Assembly: GCA_964036275.1 (NCBI GenBank)
Contig: OZ038433.1
Coordinates: 18,296,257-18,360,256, forward strand
Source: Litoditis marina
Lineage: Eukaryota > Nematoda > Chromadorea > Rhabditida > Rhabditidae
Reading direction: 5' to 3'
Length of the DNA stretch: 64,000 bases
The translations under genes were made by a program, and so were the position numbers. The stretch's first letter is position 1. Every line of letters starts with the position of its first letter. The notes below the pieces were generated by a model that was given only the letters and a program-made list of their open reading frames with translations, was not told where the DNA came from and made no database searches. This document shows positions 58,901-64,000 of the stretch, piece by piece.

Positions 58901-61900
58901 CAAACTCGTTTCTATGTTTCTGCATGGGTTGATTTAAAACATCATTCTTTATCTCACGCATTCTGTTGTTGCAGACTGTGGTACCGTCTGTCATTCGTCT
59001 TTGTTGAATGACTCTATCATCATGAATCTCTGGCAGTTGGCCCTCCAAATGGGAATATGCACGCGGATATTCAGGGATGAGGTGAGTTTTGTACACCAGG
59101 TGTAACTATTCTGCAGAAAGTAACGCTAACTATGTGGTTTTGTGGTTATGCATAGAAACTGGCAATTTCCCATTGGCAAAAAAGAGCTGCTCCTCGAAAT
59201 TGACAAATTTGGTATTCGAAAAACTGTGAAAACAAACTAGAACGCATGTAATGGGAATATGGAAAGTGAACTCATACAGTTCATCTAAGAGCTGTTTTGT
59301 TGCAGGTGTTCAATATGCACCAGGAACTGCAACAGTTCTTCGACTCTTTCAAGGGAATGCACAAAAGGTCACAGGAAGTGAAGGAATACTATGCTATCGC
59401 ACTGCAGCAGAGGTATTTCAACCATTTTATCACAATAGTTTACATGGGTCCTTATTCAATCATCGAACAATGGCTCATAAATTGTTATTTTTTGTGTGGA
59501 AATTTGGAGGATTTCATTGCGAAAATGTTAAAGTTTGCTTAGCTACCTAGCTTCCAGTTTCAATCCACAAACAGGGAAACAAGTTACTTTTTTGGCCCCT
59601 TTTTGTATGGTCTCATATACTTTTTCGGAAAAAAAGAGTTATTCGTAATTGTACTAGGTTATTAGGTGTTGTTTTTGTTTGCAGCGCAGCCATCCACGCG
59701 GATCGTCGCCGTTTCCTGCGGTCCTCCCTCCGCGAACTGTCTCTTTTGATAAGGGACCAGCCGGGACTGTTGGGACCAAAGATCCTGTTCGTTTGGATGG
59801 CCCTCTCGTTCAGTAGGGACGAGGTTGGTTATAGGATTTTTCGAAGGGATCGGGACCATTATACAATTATACTTGTTCGTCATGTTGATTGCTTCTGAAT
59901 AGTTCTATACACCAGTAATGTTGTCTGAGTAGCCACAAAAAATTAAAATTGATACGGAGTGCGGTCAATATAGGAAATAGCCTATTTTTCATTAAAAATC
60001 GAAACGATTTGTGTGTTTTTCTCTCGGAAAAACTGGCTCCTTTCGTAAAATAGTCTCACTTTACTAATGCCTGAGCAAGATTTACTACTAGCAACAAATC
60101 TATACTGCTCATTTTGCCGCAGGTGCTCTGGCTGCTGCGTCACCTGAGTGAATGGCCCTCGTCTAAGAAAGGAAGTAAGGGGGCGGATGAGTTGGTGGAC
60201 AAACAACTGCCGGAACTACTCCATTATATACAGGAGCTGAGACATTTGGTTATCAAGTACAGCGGAGTCATACAGAGATACTATCTACAGGTAACTAGAT
60301 AATCGATATACTTTACAACCCTTGGCTAAGAATATCGAGAATTTTTGGTTTGTTTGTTTGGGGAGTAGCCATACAAATGAAAAGAGAGGTTCGCAAAATC
60401 GCAAAATAGAGCTGTATTGTATTGTATGAGGGCTGCTAAGGGCTTGGCAAACCGAAAACGTCAAGAAAGGGGGTGGGGGGGGGGGGGGGGGGGTTGCACG
60501 ATTTTAGCAATCAGAATAGACCTTTCCACTTATCGGATGAAATTAACTTTTTATCGTTCTCAAAAGGGAGAGGGTCGTATTCGAATCTACGTCAAGCCCT
60601 TTACTGCCCGCCCCGAGGTACTTCAAAGGTTACATGGTATTAATTTCAGTACGTGACCAGTTACGACTCGATCGTGACCTCTGAGGTGGTCTCCACTCTG
60701 CAGGGAATGCAGGAGGAAGACGCCGTCATGTTCTCAGACTTCGCCTCCTCCATCGCCAATATCAACTCGGACACGGACCTCAGGGCGCTTCGGCTGGACT
60801 GGTTCCGGTTACAGGTAACCAGTTGCTTACATTATATCACCGAGGTTACACAGCTACACTGCGGTGATTGGTTCCGCTTACGGTTGATCAGTTCTTTGGT
60901 CACATATCGTATACAGTATGCTTGTAGAAGTCAAATTAGACTGCTTGCGGTTATAGGATAGGTAACCAGTTGCTCTGCTTATACTAGATGACGTAGATTA
61001 CACAACACACATTGATTTTGTTTCGTAAACCTGTGGCCGTATCCCCCAATGTGAAACAGATATCTCGCGGGGTGGTTTTCCTTCACGTACCAATGTAGTT
61101 GATAGTTGTGAGGCGGAAACAGCAGTTAATGGAACATTTATCAGCTCCTAGCACGAGAAGTTATATGATTGTTGTTGAGAAACCCTCACAATTCGCCTTT
61201 TTCCTACGCAGATGGTGTTCGATCTTAGCGACTGGAAACGTATTGATTAGCTGTGAAAGAAATGAGTGTATGGTAATGGTAGTATCCACATTGTTCAAAC
61301 TTAAAAAATGGGTCTCGCTTCGAATATATATGACAGATTTATATTAATACATTATATTTTATTTTACATTTTCGAACAAATTCAATATCTTATATTCATA
61401 ATTCATTTCTATTGCAGGCGCGAACGAGTGTGGCGCGTGCTCCGTTTTCCCTACAACAGAACCGGAAGGTGGCCATTGTGATGAACACGAATGCATTCCA
61501 TCTGAAAATGGTAGATCAACAGGATGAAATGGTCAAGGAGACCAGCGATCTCAGCATTTATTGGTACGCATTTCATTGAATTTTCAATTATTATTCGTAG
61601 AACATTGATTCATGATAAAACAGCAAGTTTCTAGCCATCGCTACAAAAAAAAATCGTCTTGTTTAACGTATGTGAAAGTTTTTTTTTAGTTAGGCCTCAC
61701 AGGCCCCCTCTTTTGTTAGGCCTCACCTCAATAACCAAAGTGTGTTTTCAGTTTCTACTACCGCGAGTTGGAGCGTCAATGGCGGGGCTGTTTGGCGCTT
61801 CCGGCTCAGTCGAGATATGCGTTGGCCTTCGCGAGGATCTGTTCTCATTTCGGAGGGGCCCTACACGATATGTGTCCCGAGGAAAAGGGACACATTCTCG

Positions 61901-63536
61901 AGAGGGTCAGTCAGTTTGTCGATCAGTCCAATTGCTTAGGGCAGGGAAGGGCAGATATGGTTGGCCAACCAGAAAAGTCAAGGAGGGGGATCGGTTTCGG
62001 TCCAAAAGGAATCGAGAATTGCACTATTTCAGCAATTAAAACGAATCTTTTTTTTTGGGAATTTTCCGTTTGTTTGTTGAAATTGGACTGTTTTCATTTT
62101 TTAAATGGGAGGGGTCGTATTGGATTGGACGTCAAACCATTTTTCTGCCCGCCCCTGGCTTAGGGTATATGAGTGAATATGCATCTAGTTTTTAGCAAGA
62201 CATCAGCAAGGTGAGTCGTCTAAATGCTACGTTTCTACGAGTAGTTCCCTGCAAATTCACTCATATGTCCCAACCCGCAGGGGAGTATTCGTACAAACCT
62301 AGAGGTGTCGCTTCTGACGTCTTGTTTAGGCAGAAAAGCAAAAACATAATTCAAAATGCTTGACGCCAACTATTTACCACAGGCTTTTCGAACCTAAGTA
62401 CTACCTACGTGAAACTTTTCTTTCCGAGCACTGTTGGCTTGAGAGTTGAGAGTAGCCGTCTGCCAATTTTAAAACGGTTTGTTACACAATGTGTGTGATA
62501 TTACTTTTATGATGGGCTTAACGAGAAAATGCTCTCTTTTTCACCCCTGCCCTTATTTTCTAGTCCAAGGTTTGGTTCCTTCAACCAAAGTTCCATAAAA
62601 ATAATTTCCTAATCCAAGAGGAAATTATTTTTTTCGAACCAGTGGCCGTATTCACCAATCCTCAGGAAGCTAAAATACCTTCCCGCTTCCCGCGGGAGAG
62701 TGGAGCACGAAAATAGTGTGCTGGTGAGGAGGGTTCAGAAGCGGGAAGCTTTTTTACCTTCCCGCGACATTAGTGAATACGGCCACTGATTACTCTTTCC
62801 AATCTATTCCGTTCTATTCCAGTCTCTGGCCACGTGTAATTCCATTCTGGACGACGTGTGTCGTGCGGCGACCGATGTGGTCGGCGCCCTCTGCGAATAC
62901 GAATTACGGCTGGCGGAGCAGACGAGTGCCACACAGGTACGCATTCATTTTGGATGTAGAGAGTGACGAAAACATAGTTGTAGTTTGATCTCGATGATAA
63001 GAAAAAACGGGATCAAACTACAAACATTGCGAGAGGAACCGTTTAGGCCTGCCTAGGAAGAAGCGAGCCTCTGAAAAAGTGATATCTGTTTTCTGTTTCG
63101 GTTTTAATGTTTACACGGTTGTTTTTTACATCAAAATGAGTAGGTTAGGTGTAGGTTAGTACTGAGTCGTGTTGTTTTCATGTGCAAAAATACGAAGAAT
63201 GAGACTATTTTCGGGGATGTCGGATGTTATATCTTGTTTGAAAATAGGTAAGCAACATAGTCTATAACAGTTTGTTAGTATCGCTCCAAGGGACCTAAAC
63301 TTTTTCTATTCGGAATCCGGAAATAAAAATTTTGGGCGTTCTGAATGCCGACTAAATGTTACTTACTTAGTCATCTGAATGTTCATTCCAGGTGGCCATG
63401 GTCATTGCCCAGCAAATGCAGCGAAGCAAGGGCGGGAAGATGGCAGTTCAGAAGGATTTCATCCCTGCTGGGGAGGAGAGTTATCGATCGGATAGACAGA
63501 GACTCACCTATCCAGACAAGATGCAGACCACGCTGG
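55998..63536 (+). CDS. gex-3: GEX-3 / NCKAP1 (Nap1), WAVE regulatory complex subunit (5' 16 exons, incomplete)
   Basis: Exons in phase: 55998-56115, 56383-56483, 56677-56826, 57098-57200, 57534-57664, 57994-58131, 58529-58577, 58975-59081, 59306-59412, 59685-59823, 60123-60290, 60650-60814, 61418-61563, 61752-61905, 62823-62936 and 63392-63536. That is 678 codons, about 60% of the ~1,100-residue family length. Family-matching blocks in order: [97 protein letters not shown]. Then come [47 protein letters not shown] and [11 protein letters not shown]. The protein pairs with GEX-2/CYFIP in the WAVE/SCAR complex, which relays Rac signals to Arp2/3-driven actin assembly during cell migration and epidermal enclosure. 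The gene continues past 64000. Confidence 0.95.
58714..58882. mobile_element. TACACCAG-type MITE, copy 2
   Basis: The ends ATACACCAGCGAGGCTGTCC and GTCCGACCTTGCTGGTGTAT are inverted. In gex-3 intron 7. Confidence 0.8.
60470..60494. repeat. Long G homopolymer tract
   Basis: An almost uninterrupted run of more than 20 G (one T) in gex-3 intron 11, capable of G-quadruplex formation. Comparable G/C runs occur at about 23838, 27447, 40885, 43650-43880, 47149, 47237 and 54568. Confidence 0.85.
62639..62788. mobile_element. MITE with CCAGTGGCCGTATTCAC ends
   Basis: CAGTGGCCGTATTCACCAAT and ATTAGTGAATACGGCCACTG are inverted ends. The inner pairs TACCTTCCCGC and GCGGGAAG fold again. In gex-3 intron 14. 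A fragment (GTGGCCGTATCCCCCAAT) lies near 61032. Confidence 0.88.
62978..63023. promoter_or_regulatory. Short hairpin TTGTAGTTTGATC...GATCAAACTACAA
   Basis: Perfect 13-bp inverted arms with a 20-bp loop, in gex-3 intron 15, 42 bp after the donor. The cleanest member of the family. Confidence 0.6.
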
Positions 63537-64000
63537 GTGGGTAGATGAGAATTTGGGTTGTTAAGAAAATTAAAGGGACCGTATCTCTATAATGTGCAAT
63601 GTAGGTAATTTTTGAGAAATGAAAAAAGTAATTTATCCTGTTTTGAGGTGGAAGTTCATACCTTACGTATAGAAAGTTCAAAAAACCACACTATTACGGA
63701 GCAAAATAGAAGCCAACAGATATTGGGTTACTGTAATGCAGCAATCCTTAATCTATCACGGCTTTGTAGTTTTCATGATATTTAGAAATCTTTTTTCACA
63801 GATTTCCTATTGGTAATTTTGGCCATGTTTTGAATATGGTTTTGTAAGTTTATGGACATTTTGAAAATTTTGTACGTAGGTGAACTCGGCGGTGTATGTA
63901 CGTGCGCGTGGTCGCGCCGCATTTTTGAGAACACGGAGCAAGACAGGAAGTTGACACCTATATGAATGATTTTGGTTTTTTAATGTGAACAATATCGACT

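Noticed and set aside
63881..63968. Further gex-3 exon after an AG at 63880
   Set aside because: The phase fits, but the translation stops after 28 codons, has no resemblance to NCKAP1 and lies in GC-rich repeat-like sequence; probably intron.

Overview
The window looks like nuclear DNA of a Caenorhabditis-type rhabditid nematode. It is AT-rich, with short introns that begin GTAAGT/GTGAGT and end TTTTCAG. Several starts have a TTTCAG site just upstream of the ATG, as expected for SL trans-splicing. The genes belong to nematode-typical families (UDP-glucuronosyltransferase, innexin, RING/B-box protein, gex-3), and small palindromic DNA elements are abundant. No bacterial-style operon, rRNA gene or CRISPR array is present. 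All exon models below were spliced by eye, checking that codon phase matches across every junction.

Layout. 1-16 kb is accessory sequence: the 3' end of a C-type-lectin-like gene, then pieces of a small secreted-protein family present in three states of completeness (a lone last exon at 3067, exons 1-3 at 6407-7566, and a full four-exon copy at 11287-15835). Between them lie a 530-bp foldback element, a roughly 130-bp satellite full of TGACGTCA octamers, a decayed exon series of unknown family, and an ORF1-only non-LTR retroelement. 16-20 kb holds a 5'-truncated RTE-like retrotransposon with one in-frame stop, bracketed by a 541-bp direct repeat that appears identical. 20-25.6 kb is a complete eight-exon RING/B-box-like gene (323 aa) whose fourth intron carries 14 identical 33-bp repeats.

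26.4-41.8 kb (minus strand) is one UDP-glucuronosyltransferase gene of 11 exons (528 aa). Its third intron (6.8 kb) contains a complete ten-exon gene on the opposite strand (353 aa, 34151-39168). The UGT introns are packed with one MITE family and with copies of an element carrying tRNA-like A and B boxes. Degenerate copies of the last UGT exon and of its splice acceptor lie downstream of and inside the locus.

46-51.2 kb (minus) is an 11-exon innexin (489 aa). 52.2-53.05 kb (minus) is rps-25. The neighbouring pair recalls the C. elegans inx-7/rps-25 neighbourhood (from memory). 54.0-55.0 kb (minus) is part of a membrane-protein gene I could not name. 55998 to the right part of the window (plus) is the first 16 exons (678 codons) of gex-3 (NCKAP1/Nap1), the WAVE-complex scaffold, which continues past the edge.

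The conserved genes (rps-25, innexin, gex-3) form the stable right side. The left side is a fast-changing region with environmental or immune-type families, recent transposition and satellite expansion. I see no new multi-gene system. The most unusual items are the 541-bp duplication around the RTE element, the tRNA-box-bearing element family, the dispersed TGTAGTTTGATC hairpins, the CRE-octamer satellite and the nested gene.
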